From Asterias amurensis (Eukaryota > Echinodermata > Asteroidea > Forcipulatida > Asteriidae), in NCBI RefSeq assembly GCF_032118995.1, contig NC_092650.1, forward strand, positions 14,506,501 to 14,570,500: a DNA stretch of 64,000 nt, read 5' to 3'. The position numbers and the translations under genes are program-made. Within the stretch, counting starts at the first letter, position 1. Each line of letters opens with the position of its first letter. The notes beneath the pieces are model-generated. The model was given only the letters and a program-made list of their open reading frames with translations. It made no database searches and was not told the origin of the DNA. Shown one piece after another: positions 10,883 to 25,000 of this stretch.

Positions 10883-12960
10883 TTTACTGGGTCTACACAA
10901 GACCATGGGGTAGAATTACTACAAAAACCTCTAAGCTAAGCGGACGTTATATAATTGGTCAAAATAAATAGTGGCCAGCCCAGAGAGTTGCTACATCGTA
11001 CCCTTGCTCTATGATGATCGTACAATACAATTATTTTATACAATATATAACGGGAATGGGTCGGGGATTAACCGTACGCACCCAACCGTACTATACTACG
11101 GAACGGCACACACTACCGCAGTCAGTAAAAAAACTCAGATGAAAACAAAATCAACAGCTTAGTTCTGCAGCAGCAAACAGTTATAAACCGCAAAGTGATA
11201 GTCCTGCACACTCGGCACTTTGTTAAAGAGAAAGAAAACTTACGATTTATTTAGATGCACCGTTGTTCCAGTAATTTTTTCTCGCCAATACAAAATGCAC
11301 TGGGAACAGAAGCGTTTTATTTAATTAAAGGCGTACCTCTATTTTTGTACACAGCGCAACAACGCAAACAGATAGTGTATGGTACCCTGTTCAGATTACG
11401 TTTTGTCGTCTGTAGAAACAATACAGATACAGAGGCTCTGACTAAACAACTTAAAGCAGTTTGGTGTGATGGACGGTAGAGGGCGCTACAGCAAAATATT
11501 ATTACCCACAAAAAAAAAATGCTCTAGTCTTGACCCAAGACGTCAGTGATCGACATGAAGACTTCTGGAACTGGATCGATACTGCAATCAATCTCCCACT
11601 GTAGGAATGTAAATGGTTGCAGGTGTGGTGCTGGTGACTCTAATAATTATAATGCGCTCTACTTTTGATATTGAACAGGTTTAAGTTGTGTAGGTTTTTT
11701 TTTAATGTATCAGGTGAGAGAGCTTCTCTCACACCAGCTGGGAGGAGGTATCCTTCCATTCTGCCGTAGTTTTCGGTAGGAACGAGTGTTTGTAGCAATC
11801 CTTGTTTGCGGGTACTCTGATGAAGGATATTGCGATTTGGAATAAAAGGGAGAGCCGCGCCACCAAACTTATAGTTCCGATCCTGCGATAATTGTACCAG
11901 TGACCCCACTAAAAAATAAACTCCCATAGCACACAGTGCAAAAGATGGAAGAAGAATAAAAAGATTGCTGGCACTTAGAAGTATCAAAACTTGATACAGT
12001 AAAAAAGGAAAGTTTACTCTTTGATCGAACTTAAATCTACATGACGACGTGCTCCTCAATTTACTGGAGAGTCACCAGGGGGATGGGCCAGTCAAGTTAG
12101 GCCCCCTGCAAGCCAAAACACCCACTTTCAAATAAGTGTCAGAGCATCAATCTTGCAAAACAAATTCCTTACACCTCTCAGCAAATAGATCCTACTTGCT
12201 AGGGGGTACTATCCTAATCATCCTAGAAAACATCAAGGAAGTCTGACAACACCCACATGATGCACTTCTGTGCACAACTTTTTACACTGGAACCCTTTTT
12301 GGGACCGGGAAGCCGGGGGCGCGGGGCTCTCAAGTCTGTCTATAACAATAATAATAATAGTTTTATAATTCTTTTTAAAAGAATTACAAGAATAAAAGGT
12401 GATCCGCTTTGTGTCTTCGAGACGGCCACAAGAAGCATCACTTCAGAAGTTTCATAATGCCACACACACAACACAGGGACATAATAAAACTATGCCTGGA
12501 TGGGGTTAGCGAGAAGCAGTGCCTAATACGCGACAAGTTTTTTTTTTTAAATTAAAAGAAGTGCGAAAAAGAAGAAGAGAAAGTACCCAGCAGTAGCAGT
12601 GGCCCATTCAGACAACTTTACAGACGAGAGGCTAGGAATACACATCTGATGTTTGGAGACTGATCTCACGGTTCGGTTTGAGGCATTTGTTCTTCAGAGT
12701 ACGGTTGATCATCGATCGGGTGGGTTGGAAAAATAGTAAATGATCTGTCTTTCGCTCGGCCCAACCCAGCGGCCAGTCTATCCTTTGGTTAAAGTAAGGT
12801 GCTGGGGACGACGAGAGAAGATCTGTCTGTCAGTCAAGTTGGTTAAATCATGCCGTAAGAGGGCGCCCTATACAAATTACAAACTAGCTCTATTATATAA
12901 CAGATAATCACTAACGCCTTGGGTCAAGACTAATAATACTCTGCCTGCGTAAACAAACGG
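10883..12960. other. Gene-free stretch with a LINE scrap
   Basis: No exon is recognised. A degraded minus-strand stretch at 11650-11850 resembles the C-terminal tail of a LINE reverse transcriptase. The rest is AT-rich, apart from a moderately GC-rich stretch near 12640-12860 that precedes DCAF11 exon 1 and could be its promoter region. No TATA or CCAAT element is claimed. Confidence 0.4.
11650..11850 (-). repeat. Degraded LINE 3' coding fragment (tentative)
   Basis: On the minus strand the frames give HSFLPKTTAEWKDTSSQLV and nearby text like the tail of CR1/L2-type reverse transcriptases, where F-P-T-x-x-x-W-N-x-L-P is common. The expected N is changed and frames are broken. Too short for family assignment. 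Confidence 0.3.
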
Positions 12961-13061
12961 CAGACTCAAGTTACACAAGTTCCAGAGAATTATCTGAAGT
13001 CTCATCATCATCATCAACAGTTTTTCGATGATTATTCTCTGAGAGGTGTGGGCCAGCGATC

Positions 13062-16000
13062 ATGGGGTCTAGGCAGAGTGACGAAAGGAGCAGTTCATCG
13101 TCTTCTAGGCAGAGTAATACAGCTTCACCACCGAGCACAAGCAGGCAGAGTAATACAGCTTCACCACCGAGCACAAGCAGGCAGAGTAATACAGCTACAC
13201 CACCGAGCACAAGCAGGCGAGAGGAGGCTACCGAAAGAGAGCTCGATTACACTGAATTGCTGGCGTATTTGATGCGAAGGTTTGTGGTTAGGTTTGATTG
13301 TTGTACTCTTTCGTGCATTTTGTAAAGAAGAAGGGACCCCTATCTATGCCATAACAAGAGTTTGGTTACTCTCATGATAACCTCGATTTAGGAACACACA
13401 ACACAATATTTCATTTACGTTTCATGGTTTATTAAATGATAGACTGAGACTATTGCCAATAGTAGTAATAAAAATAGGCCTAGTAATTTTGGCAACCAGC
13501 ACCTAGCCTACATGTCGACCTAGCCCTGGTAGGACGTCAGTCCAACCTGGGCTAATGTAGACCCAGTAAACAGCAGCGGCGCAGGGGCGCTGTGTTCCTT
13601 TTTCAAAATGTTGACATATCGATCGGTCAAAATTTTTGAAAAAGGAATACTGCGCCCCATTAACTGGGTTTATAAATACCACCAGTAGTGTCATGTCAGT
13701 CAGCAGTGCGTCAGTCATGTCCTTAATTCTAATCCTCTGTTTATTATGAATATGAATATGATTGATGTTTATTATTTCAGTTTAATAACACTGGCACTTA
13801 CCAGCTTACTGCATATCAATAAAACCCACAAGGGAAACTGACTGGGAAAATTTTGAAATGGTTTTTGGGGTGGAACAAAGAATTGACTAGTAAGAGCGGG
13901 ATTCGAACCAACGACCTCCGGATTAACGTGGCGGCACTCTACCAACTGAGCTTTCTAGCCCTATACTGCATTTAGAGTAGATCATGGAGGAAGAAACAGT
14001 TGATGGTATTCACAGCAACAACAAGTGACGAGGCATGTTTGTCCAAATCCAAAGAATGTGCTCAAAAGTTAGAGAAGGCCCTATCGTCAAACTTATTTGT
14101 AGAAACATAATAATTATGTAACTTATTTTGTATTCTCTTTTTCAGTGGCCAGATTCGATTGGTGTCGTCCAACCCTGACTGGGCTCTTGGAGTTGAGGAC
14201 AGTGATGATGATACCACCATTGAGTGCTGTCCTGAGGGTAAGATTAAATAAATTCATTGATGATGAACCTTGCCTTTGACATCAGTTGGGTAGGGCGTCC
14301 TCAAGATCGGAATAATATGAATTTTCTATAGATTTTATATTTGATATGGTATTTGATGTGCTATTTTCCAAATTTTTATGACGTTTTTGTCCTTGTGCCC
14401 TTTTGTGCCTTAGTTATTTTTATTGTCTGGATCGCCTCTCAGGGCTGTATGCTTCGTTTTTGAAAGGACAAGGGCACCAAGGCAATTTCTCTCTGGAAAA
14501 GGGCACCCTATGAGGAAATTGTAAATTTCTACTGTAGCATTCCAAGGGCACCAAGGCAAAGACAAGGGGCAACGGAGGCAATTGCCTCCGTTGCCTCCGT
14601 GAAGTATCAGGCCTGGCCTCTAGATAGTGATTATTTTCGCTTTTTGGTTATCCGCAGGTTTGTTCTCTGTGTATAGTCTTATTTTTATTGCCTGTTCTTT
14701 GTATGTACTGTTTGCCCGGAAGTAAATAAATAAAATAAATAAATAAATAAAGGTCAAACGAAGGTCATTGGCCCATGAGGCCGTTCCTCTTTGTCTTGCT
14801 TGTAACCTAACACAAGTGCATTTTCCATTGTTTAACAATTGTTGTTTAATTGTTTTGACCTTTTATGAGATGGCAGCGTGATGACATCAATCAGATGTCT
14901 AAAATCTAAATTCTTACAGGGTCTACATTTGAGCAATTCCACGTCATGGACATTACGTTTTGAGACATTTTTAGAACTTTGTTGGTCAGTTAAACACACC
15001 AAGTAGCTTTGATTTATAGTTTTGTGTTTGATACTAGTATCTTGTGTCCTAGTAAGTCAAATGATACTATGTATTTGGAAAAGTTCAAATTAATTAAGGA
15101 GTCAGAGCATTGCTAACGAGCGTCATGGACATTACGAAAAACGGAAGTGGGTTTTGGGTATAACACACTCAAGTCCAAAACTCTGTGAAGTTAAAGTTCA
15201 AAATTTTTAGAATACCTTTTTATTTTCTAAACAGGGAAGTAGTAAACATGAACAGTGATAATATTTTAAAGAAAACCTGTCAACTTTCTTGTTACACATC
15301 TTAATAGAGCGTCATGGACATTACATTTTGGGTTATTTTTAGCGTCATGGACATTACGTCAAACTTGTATAATATGCATCATGCTTTTACCCTGAATTTG
15401 TAAACCTATGTGCTGCCTTGCTGTTAATATGTGTTTTAAACTATAATGAATGTCCCTATCTTAATGTTTAACCTCTTCCAAACATTTTTAAGAACCAAAA
15501 CTCCCCCAGAATCTCACTTAAACCCCGCCCCTCGGTAAGTCCCCTTTTTCACTTTCCGTCCACATCTAACCAGGCTGGCTTTTGCCTTGGGGTAGTTATG
15601 ATAGACCAAAGATGTAGGTATACATGAAGTAACCTTTCTTTTCTAATTATCTTTTACATAATTCCCTTTTATGTGTTTCTCACAAGGTGATTGTTCATTT
15701 TGAGTAATATACTGAACATCTTGCTTCAACATTTTATGACGACAGTAAATGGAAATTAAACATTAAAGGTTGCTGTAATTTTCAAAGTTGATCTGGATAC
15801 TGCTATGTTCAAGACTGGGTGAACAATTCTCAGAAGATCAGTTAAATTGAGTTGGGATGACTTCTTAGGAGGAACAGGCCAAATGTAGCTGCTTTCTTAG
15901 TTTTCCAAATACGAGACAGTCATTGAGGTCATCCTCTACACGTTCCACCTAGATTGACATGCAAAACAAGAACGGAGAACAACAAATGAGGGAAAGATTG

Positions 16001-19000
16001 GCTGCATGGGGCTTTGTTTATCACAATCATGGCTCCAGATTTTGTCTTGTTTTCTCTCTATACTTTTTTTGCCTCTTTACTCAAGTCTTAGCCATTCTGA
16101 AATTATGTAACAATAAAAAATAACTTTATGTATGACGTCTTTGTATCCAAGCTATCCGTAGATGTGTACAAATCTGCATTACGCCTAGGCCTTGAGAAGT
16201 CTTCTTTGATGATAAAGTGTGTTTATAATGTCCTACATTCATTTAAACATGTCTCACCAACAGTTCACATATATTTCAGTATGTAAAATGTCACTTGAAT
16301 GTTTTTAGTAAAGAACAGTTCCATGAGAAAACTCACCTGAAAATCTCGGATTTGGGCTGTCACTTTGTAGAATCTGTGCACGATGTTGCCACTAAACAAG
16401 CTGCTAAACATGAGCTTGAAACAAATTTCTGATGAGGTCTATGACAAATGTTCTCTTTGACTAGTTCAGGTTTACCTACAATAGGTCCAATTGATAAATT
16501 GTAGCATTTACCTTCAAAAAGGTAAGTGTCATGTGACATGTAATGTCCATGACGTAATGTCCATGACGCTAAATGTAATGTCCATGACGCTCGTTAGCAC
16601 AATTGTAATTAATTTTTTATTAATTTTCTTGCATTATAGGATTAGCCCCTAAAAACTAGCTTTGCGTATGAAGTCTCATGAAAATATCTCTTACTGGCTT
16701 TAAAATATAAAACTAAACACCATGCAATGTCATGGACATTACATTTCATAATTGGTAATTAAGGGCTAATTAAAACGAGTGGCAGCACCCTGTGAATAAA
16801 TTGACAATGAAGTTACTTTAAAATTGTGAATACCTACCACCAGTTATATGTTTTAAGCCAAGAATAATTAAAATATCATCTTAAATGTAACCAGGAGGGC
16901 ATAATAGACAATTGTGCCAAACTATTCCCCAAAATCATGAATTTGGCACCAAAAAAACTTTTTTAACAAATGATGAAAAACATGGAAAACCAAGAAAAAA
17001 AAATGAAACAAACATAGATTTGAAATCACTAGGTATCACTCTTTCTTGCTACTTTAAATTTAATTCCACAAATTTGACTTCAATTTTTTGGGGCGAGGAC
17101 ACTTTTTGGTGGAATTGCCCATTTAATAATTTAAGATTATTATTAGAGTGGAATTTTTTGGACACACCTGCACAGTGGACAACTCTAGGTGGCGTTTGCC
17201 AACCAAGAGTGAATTATACACAATGAAGAATGGTCTAATGTATTTTATTGGCTACAAAAAACCTAAATCATGATGGAATATTCAACATAATTTGTGATTT
17301 GTTTTATTAATTGCAGCTGATCTCAACCCAGACACAGAAGCCATAGATGTAAGTTTGATTGAACTTTACCATTTTATTTTTGATGGCAGCCATGAGCTGG
17401 AATATAATAGGGAGAATGTATACGGTACACAGTCAACCCTCCTACTATGTTGTCTGTTCAGTCAATGTGTTCCATATGCAGTTTTGAAACGGGGCAATGC
17501 CAGGGCATTGTATGGGGAGGGAGTGTTTAGTCGCATCACTTACAGTCCAGGAGCCAGCCTAAAGCCTGAGCCCAATTTCATGGAGCTGCTAAGCACACCA
17601 ATTTGCTAAGCGTGAAATTTCTTCCTTGATAAAAACAGGACTACCAACCAAATGTCCGTGTGATACTCAGGATAAGCAAACAACAGCTGAGTACCAGTAA
17701 CGAGCAATATGCAACAAATAGAAATTTGGTTGGTAATTCTGTTTTTATCAAAGAAGAAATTTCATGCTAAGCAAATTTGTGTGCTTAGCAGCTCTATGAA
17801 ATTGGGCCCTGGTTCATACTTAATGCGAATGCGAAGGGAATTTTGACGCCACGTGTCTGTTTTTTTAGCAGCAAATGTTTGACAGGAGTTGAACACAACT
17901 CAACTGGTGCGAAAAACTCATTGCGAATTTGTGACGTTGAAATTCGTATCGCATTCGCAGAAAGTATGAACCAGGCTTAAGGGACCCTGGTGGAGTTAGG
18001 GGTGAAGCCCTTAAAGGGGGGGTTGAGGGGCGTATCCCACAGAAACATTTTATTTTAGCATAGTTTATTTCCTGAAAGTGCTGTAAATACTCACACAACT
18101 TTGTTCTTTGAGCATTGTTTAGAACAAAGAAAACAGAACAGTTCTCTTTGTTTCACCCCCAAAACAGTAATTAAACTGTACCCAGTGTATTTCCCTTGTG
18201 GTGTTTTACTTTTAATAATTTAAGAGATTGAAATTTGCATGAGGCCATTAATATTAATTTTGATTTTACCCACACCGATGTGTGTCAGCACTGTACACTC
18301 AGTACTTTCACAGACATAAATAATAGCAGAGGTCGTGGTTTCAAATCCCACCCAAGTAATATGCCTGTGAGTTTTGTTCACAGAGCTCTGAAAGTATACA
18401 GTAGTGCTATATACACATTGGTGTACAGGTAAAACCAAAATGAATATTTTTATGATTTGTTGATTGTATTATTGTGCACCCACTACCAGGCGAGTGCATT
18501 GAAGCAGCAGATGCTATTCAGGGCCGGTATGAATCACAATAGTACCATACCCAAAGAGAGACCCGTCACTTATATGCTTCAAAAGGTCAGTGGAAAGAAT
18601 CTATATTTAATCAGTGTTGTAACTTGTCCAATTTTTAGTGGTGGGCTCTATAAACACTTAATCAAATTAAGTTCACCTTTAAAGACAGTGCACACTATTG
18701 GTGATTGTCCAAGACCAGTCTTCTCACTTGCTGTATCTCAACATATATGCATAAAATAACAAACCTGCGAAAAATTTAGCTTAATCGGTCATCAAAGTTG
18801 CAAGATAAAAATGAAAGAAAAAACACCCTTGTCACACAACGTTTTGTGCTTTCAGATGCTTGATTTCGAGACCTCAAGTTCTAAATCTGAGGTCTCGAAA
18901 TCAAATTCGTGGAAAATTAATCCTTTCTCGAAAAGTACTCCACTTCAGAGGGAGCTGTTTTTCACAATGTTTTATACTACCAACCTCTCCCCATTTCTCG

Positions 19001-22000
19001 TTCCAAGTACGGTTTTATGCTTAAATAATTAATTTTGAGTATTCATTGTTTTTTCGAACCGTTCGATTGTTCTATTCCTATATGATTTCTATACCCACAA
19101 TAAAACTACTGTGAAGGTTTCATTTCAGAAGGTGGTCTCATCTTTGAGATATTTCCCCCAAATCCGGGAATATCATATCAACGCGGGAAGAATAGGCCAA
19201 AATGGGAACATACAATCTCATAAATTTATCCTACCAGCTGCGATTGAAACTTAGGGAAAAGGCTTTGTGATTCAAAATCTTTTGGTGAACATGTGGTTGA
19301 ACAATTTTGCCAGAGAAGTCCAATTTTCAGATATCAGGTTGTAATATTTTACACTGAAGACCACTCTTCATGTCATGGTTGTTTTCTTTATAAATTTACA
19401 GAGAGCTATTGGCAGTTGTCTGAGGGGTAACTTTTCCAGAGGAGACCTTGCAATGGTTTCTGCAAGGTAACAATAGTTGAGCAACTCTTGCAGTGCCCAC
19501 TTTTCTTTTTCTGCATTTTGAACCAGTTTTTAACCTTTTTTAATGCCCAGCTTTTTTAGGTTTTATGAAAATATGTGAAATAAAATAAATATAACAATTT
19601 AATTCAATTCAATAAAATGCCATTCCATACTCTTGTAGAAAAAAACAACAATTGTGAGAATTAAACAATACATAGAAATTTAACGAATCTAAAGTGCACT
19701 AAATTATACAAAAACAATACCATTCTAGAGCAGATGCTTTACCACTGGACCACCAATCTTGCCAAAACAGACTAAATCAATGATGGTTAGAGAGAGAGAG
19801 AGTGCACGGGTCTTCCTGAGCAATGGACCCTTCCCATGAAATATGCTAATTACATTCAAGCATGCGTACAGACCCTGTTGGTTGGCAAACACCATAGAGT
19901 TATGCACTAAGCAGACGCGCAATCGCGTCTGCGCCACGTACCCATTAGCCGTGTACAAAACAGCGCGATGTTCCCTCATTTTGCCAACCAAAACGTTAGT
20001 GCGCACGCGCTATGTGCAATTTACATCTTTCATGGGAAGGGTCCATTCCCCTGGCTAGTTCTTTACTTGATGTTTTAGGTCTCTGTTAAAAACTCATTTG
20101 TTTGAAGAGCTGCTTATTTTTAATCTGCTTATTTTTAATCTGCTTATTTGTAATTGAAGGCCTATCTTTCGCTCATTGTATATTTTATTGTTTCTCTGTA
20201 TGCGCTTAGAGAGGCTATTTGCCCTTTACAAAATGTCTTTATTATTAGTATTTATGAGTAAGTACTTAAATTTCTTGAATGACCTCTGACCCACAGCTAT
20301 CTACCAAACTCAATGAGGTCTATCGCACAGTACAACACCAAGGCCTTCTGCGGGAACTACTCCAAAGACGGCTCTGTGTTTCTATCGGCGTGTCAGGATC
20401 AGGTTCTGAGGGTGTACGACACGACGAAGGGAAAGTTTGAGAAATTTAAAGAGATCCGAGCCAGAGATGTCGGCTGGAGTATCCTAGACACAGCTTTTAG
20501 GTTGGTCATCATAAAATTGAGTCCGCTAAATTTTTTACCATGTAAGGGTGCGCTCTCAATAATACTGTTTTCACTTCAGGGGGTTCGTCTGTACAGTTTT
20601 ATCATCGACGTTCTGGCACTTACTTCTTTCATGACTTTGCGCCGTAGTTTTAATTTGCTTTTGAGGTGGGTTATAAATGGCTCCTTTAAAAGTCTTATTG
20701 TCCAAGACGAATATGATGTCTGTGATGGTAGTGTGCTCCAGGCTTCATATAAAACCCCTAGATGTGGTGACAAAAGTGTTGAGAGTGTGCCCTCACATGG
20801 GCATAAGTACAGTGGATTCGTCAGACTAAAGACACAGTTTCAGAATAAGCTTTTGCGAAGTTCTATAACAGATGGCGAACACACTGAATGGTGTACAGCA
20901 CAACAGTGAATAATTGCCCTTATTTGTAGTAGAGCAACTTGCTACACAAAACCGATGTTGCTACTCAGTTTTCTATGATATTTTTTGTGTGAATTTAAAT
21001 GCCAAATTTAATTTTGTTTTATATTGGCAACTTTCCTCCCCCACAAAAAAATTAAAAGGGGGTTAAAAATGAGCATTTAAATAAAAATGTGCCGATGTGT
21101 TTTTTCAAAATAATTTTTTTGTTTCTGATTTTATTTCTTGGCAGTCCTGACGGTAACTACCTCATCTATTCTAGCTGGTCAGAATGCAGTAAGTCCAGTC
21201 AATCTTCTAAATTGGGGCAACATTAAGTAAATCTCTCACAGCTTTGTCCGTAAAACGAAATGGGGGCAGTTTGTTTGAGATAGCGTAGAAAATCTGGAGC
21301 GGTTCTGTCCACGCAGTTCTAAGGAATAATCTGTATTTGGAATAATCTGAGAAACGTATCCAACAGTAATACCGCTCACTCGCTCAGACTCAAATATTGG
21401 GGGAATAGAAACGATATCTTTCTTTCCTTATAACAACATTACTTCAAAGTGACTTGATTCTTAAAATACTTTCAGTATCGGAAGATCTTTTTGTTTTAAG
21501 TGCAAGCACTTTTTTTTTTTTCATACATATGCTCTCACAAAAAAAAGGAAGAAAAAAAAAAGACAAAACATTGAAAACATATCAAACTACAATTAAACCG
21601 TTAACTTCCACTTTGTGATAAATTGTACTAGGAAGATGTTGTACTTCTAACCAAGTACGTTTGTATTGAAAATAGTTTTAAGAATGATTACTAATGGCAT
21701 TCTCTTCCCTTTAAATTGATACAGTACACTTGTGCAATGTTCATGGAGAGTTTCAGACCCACAACTCAATGGATCTGGAGCCGACAGATCGACACTTCTG
21801 CCCTTTCTCCGTTCAGTTTTCCAGTAACAACAAAGAGATTCTAGCAGGGTAAGTTACCCTGGACAAAAAAAGACTTAAAGACAGTGGACGCTGTCCACTG
21901 CCTTTATGCCACTTAGATTTGAAAAATGTCTGGTTCAATGACTCATTATTCTTTATTTTAGTGCCAATGATGGCTTCCTGTATATCTACGACAGAGAGTT

Positions 22001-25000
22001 GAACAAAAGAACAACACGGGTAAGAGTCATTAATCCTTCACTTCTCCTTTTATGGGCATGCAATCTGCACTGGACTCAAGTTCTGTGCTCAATTTCATAG
22101 AGCTGCTTAAGCAAAAGATTTTGTTTGCTAAGCAGAACTGACAAATCCTGTTTCTGTTAAGCAATACTTTTCTGTGCTTAGCAAGTTTTTGTGCTTATAC
22201 ATGTTTTAGGCTTAATGGAAATTTGGCCCTGGGAAGAGGCAGCAGAGGGAGATAGATTGGTTTGTTAAAATCGTTGGGTTTTCTATACTCTGGTGTTTCT
22301 GTTCAGCAGAGTGTGGGTTCAAGTCCTGGTCGTGTAACCTGTGTCCATGAGCAAGACACTTACTATATAACTGCTTCTCACCACCCATTGGTCAATGGGT
22401 ACCTGTGAGGGCAGAGATAGTTCTTAAGGTTGATTTTTGTAGCACATATTTGTTGCACAGGCTGTGTACTCCCCCGGGAGCTCAGATGGTTTAAGGAATA
22501 AATTAAATGTCCTAGTGACTATTAGTAATGATTTGGAAGTGCTTTGAGACGCCCTCCGACATCCGAGTTTGAAAAGCGCCAACTGGTTATTGTTTGTTAC
22601 AATGCAGATAGACGCTCACGAAGACGACATCAATTCAGTGAAGTTTGCGGACGATTCCTCACAGATCCTCTTCTCGGGTGGTGACGATGGTATGTGTAAA
22701 GTATGGGACCGTAGGATGCTGAGTGATACAGCATGTGATCCTGTGGGAGTAATGGCCGGCCATACGGACGGAATCACATGTGTAGACTCAAAGGTAACAG
22801 TTTGTCAATTGTTTTTTTGAAAGGACGGTTTCACCCTTCCTTAACGTAGGCATATTCAGTTGACCAGTAGACCAATATCCCTCCCCCCTCCCCCCATAAA
22901 CACTCAATGGGGGACCTGCAGGACGCTTGGTTGCAGCATACTTACCAGGAAAAATTCATTGTTCTCTGTAATCTGCACATGCTCAGAACGTGACGTAAAA
23001 ATGACAATTTACCTGGTAAGTCTGCTGCCACCTAACATTCCAAAGTCTCCCATTAGCCAGAACACATTGCCCTTTTATTAGTTTGACTGTCACTAAAATT
23101 ATTGTATATTTCTAATAGAAAAACTTAGGATGTTTCATAACTGAACTCACAAGCCTGAGGAAACCTGTAAACATGGTGCTTGCCACATTTGAACCGGCCA
23201 CAAATTGTGCAGTGCAGCACGTTGTACACCACTACAGGGTGCTATGTAAATGGAGTAGGTTTCATAATTCAAACACAGTCCCCCATACCTTGCAGGAAAA
23301 TACTGTATGTTAAACCACTTTTAGTGTCACTGAGTGACGATCATGCGCACTATATAAGTGCCCTTCTGATGGTCATGAATTTCTTGGAGTATTTACTGAA
23401 TCCATGACCCAACCTTTTAACGCAGTGGACACTATTGGTATTTACTCAAAATAATCATTAGCATAAAACCTTACTTGGTAACGAGTAATGGGGAGCTGCT
23501 GATAGTATAAACCATTGTGAGAAACGGCTCCCTCTGAAGTATTAAAGTAGTTTTCGAGAAAGAAGTTATTTGCTACGAAATTGATTTCAAGACCTCAGAT
23601 TTGGAATTTGAGGTCTTGAAATCAAGCATCTGAAAGCACACAACCTTGTGTGACAAAAGGGCGTTTTTCTTTCATTATTATCTCACAACTTCGATGACCG
23701 ATTGAGCTCAAATTTTCAAAGGTTTGTAATTTTATGCATAGATACATGTACAGCAAGTGAGAACACTGGTCTTTGACAACTACCAATAGTGACCAGTGTC
23801 TTTAACATTCTAAATATATTTTTAATTATCAGGGAGATGGACGTCATCTCATCACCAACTCCAAGGATCAGAGCGTCAAACTCTGGGACCTCAGAGTCTT
23901 CTCCCCTAGCTCAGCTATCTCCAGCTGTAGAAAGGCTGTAGCTGGACAGACATGGGATTATCGCTGGCAACAGTTACCTAGAAGATGTAAGTGTGAATTA
24001 CATGGATATGTCAAAATAGTCTGGTACGTGTTGGGGGATAAACAAGTCAAAAAAGTAGTAATATTAACCAGTTTTTATATTAAGCGCTTTTGACACCCGA
24101 CAGGGGTTTCGAAGAGCTTCCAACATTTTTACCCCTGGTCACTGGGCCTTAATTCATTCCTTAAACAATCTCAGCTCCCGTTGGAGTACCGATATACAGC
24201 CGGTGCATCAAATGAGCGCTACTCGGCTAAATCAATCACAAGAACCATCTCTGCCCTTAAAGGTACCCATTTACTCCTGGGTGGAGAGAAGCAATTATAG
24301 TTAAAGTATCTTGCTCAAACATTGGTAGGAGACATTGATAGGCTGATGTTGTTGCTTACCATTATTTACTATTCTTTTTTGTTTGCCATTATAGACCGTA
24401 TTGAATAACCCCTTTTTGCTGTGAAAAGTCGCCATCTTGTAGGGCAAACCGTATACACGTCCAAAGGTGTACATCATCGAAGCACGCACAGACGCCATCT
24501 TGTAGGTCAGATATTTGAGCCGCGTGACGTCATATTCAATACGGTCTATTAATTATTCGTGTTGGTTTGCTTATCACAAACAGCAAAGAGGACGAATAAC
24601 GTAAAAGGCGATACGTCATTAATGACCTACAGAGGTCATGGAGTGCTTTATACATGTATCAGGTGTCACTTCTCACCGGCTTTCACTACTGATCAGGTTT
24701 GTCATCTTTTAGGATTGTCTAAAAGAATACTAGGGTCAAATTTCATGAAGCCTGCGTCCTACTATTTCAAATAGGGAACTTGACTCGTCCTACAAGTCCT
24801 AAGATGAATCCTAAGTTAGGAAGAGTTTTGTGAAATCGACGGCAGGTTTATATCTTCCTGTGAATGCAATACAAATTTTGGTGTCACAGCCATCTTTTCC
24901 TTGGGAACGTTTGACAGGAGTTGAGCACAACTCAACTGATGCAAATTATTCAGTGCAAGTTTGTGACATCAAAATTCAAAATTCGCAGGAAGTATGAACC

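Noticed and set aside
11640-12059. 139-aa minus-strand ORF with hydrophobic segments
   Set aside because: No family recognised, no splice signals fit, and part of it overlaps LINE-like coding in another frame. Likely chance.
13105-13222. CRISPR-like array
   Set aside because: Units are directly adjacent without unique spacers, and they are coding.
13895-13968. tRNA-Val/Ile gene on the minus strand
   Set aside because: The head is followed by a body shared with 27570-27663, and the acceptor stem is not supported. Best read as SINE-derived.
18457-18759. 100-aa ORF starting at 18457
   Set aside because: Only 18490-18585 is the DCAF11 exon. The start lies in the intron and the rest reads into intron 4 and a MITE.
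20313-20909. 198-aa ORF taken as one protein
   Set aside because: Similarity to DCAF11 ends at the donor after 20500; the remainder is intron read-through.
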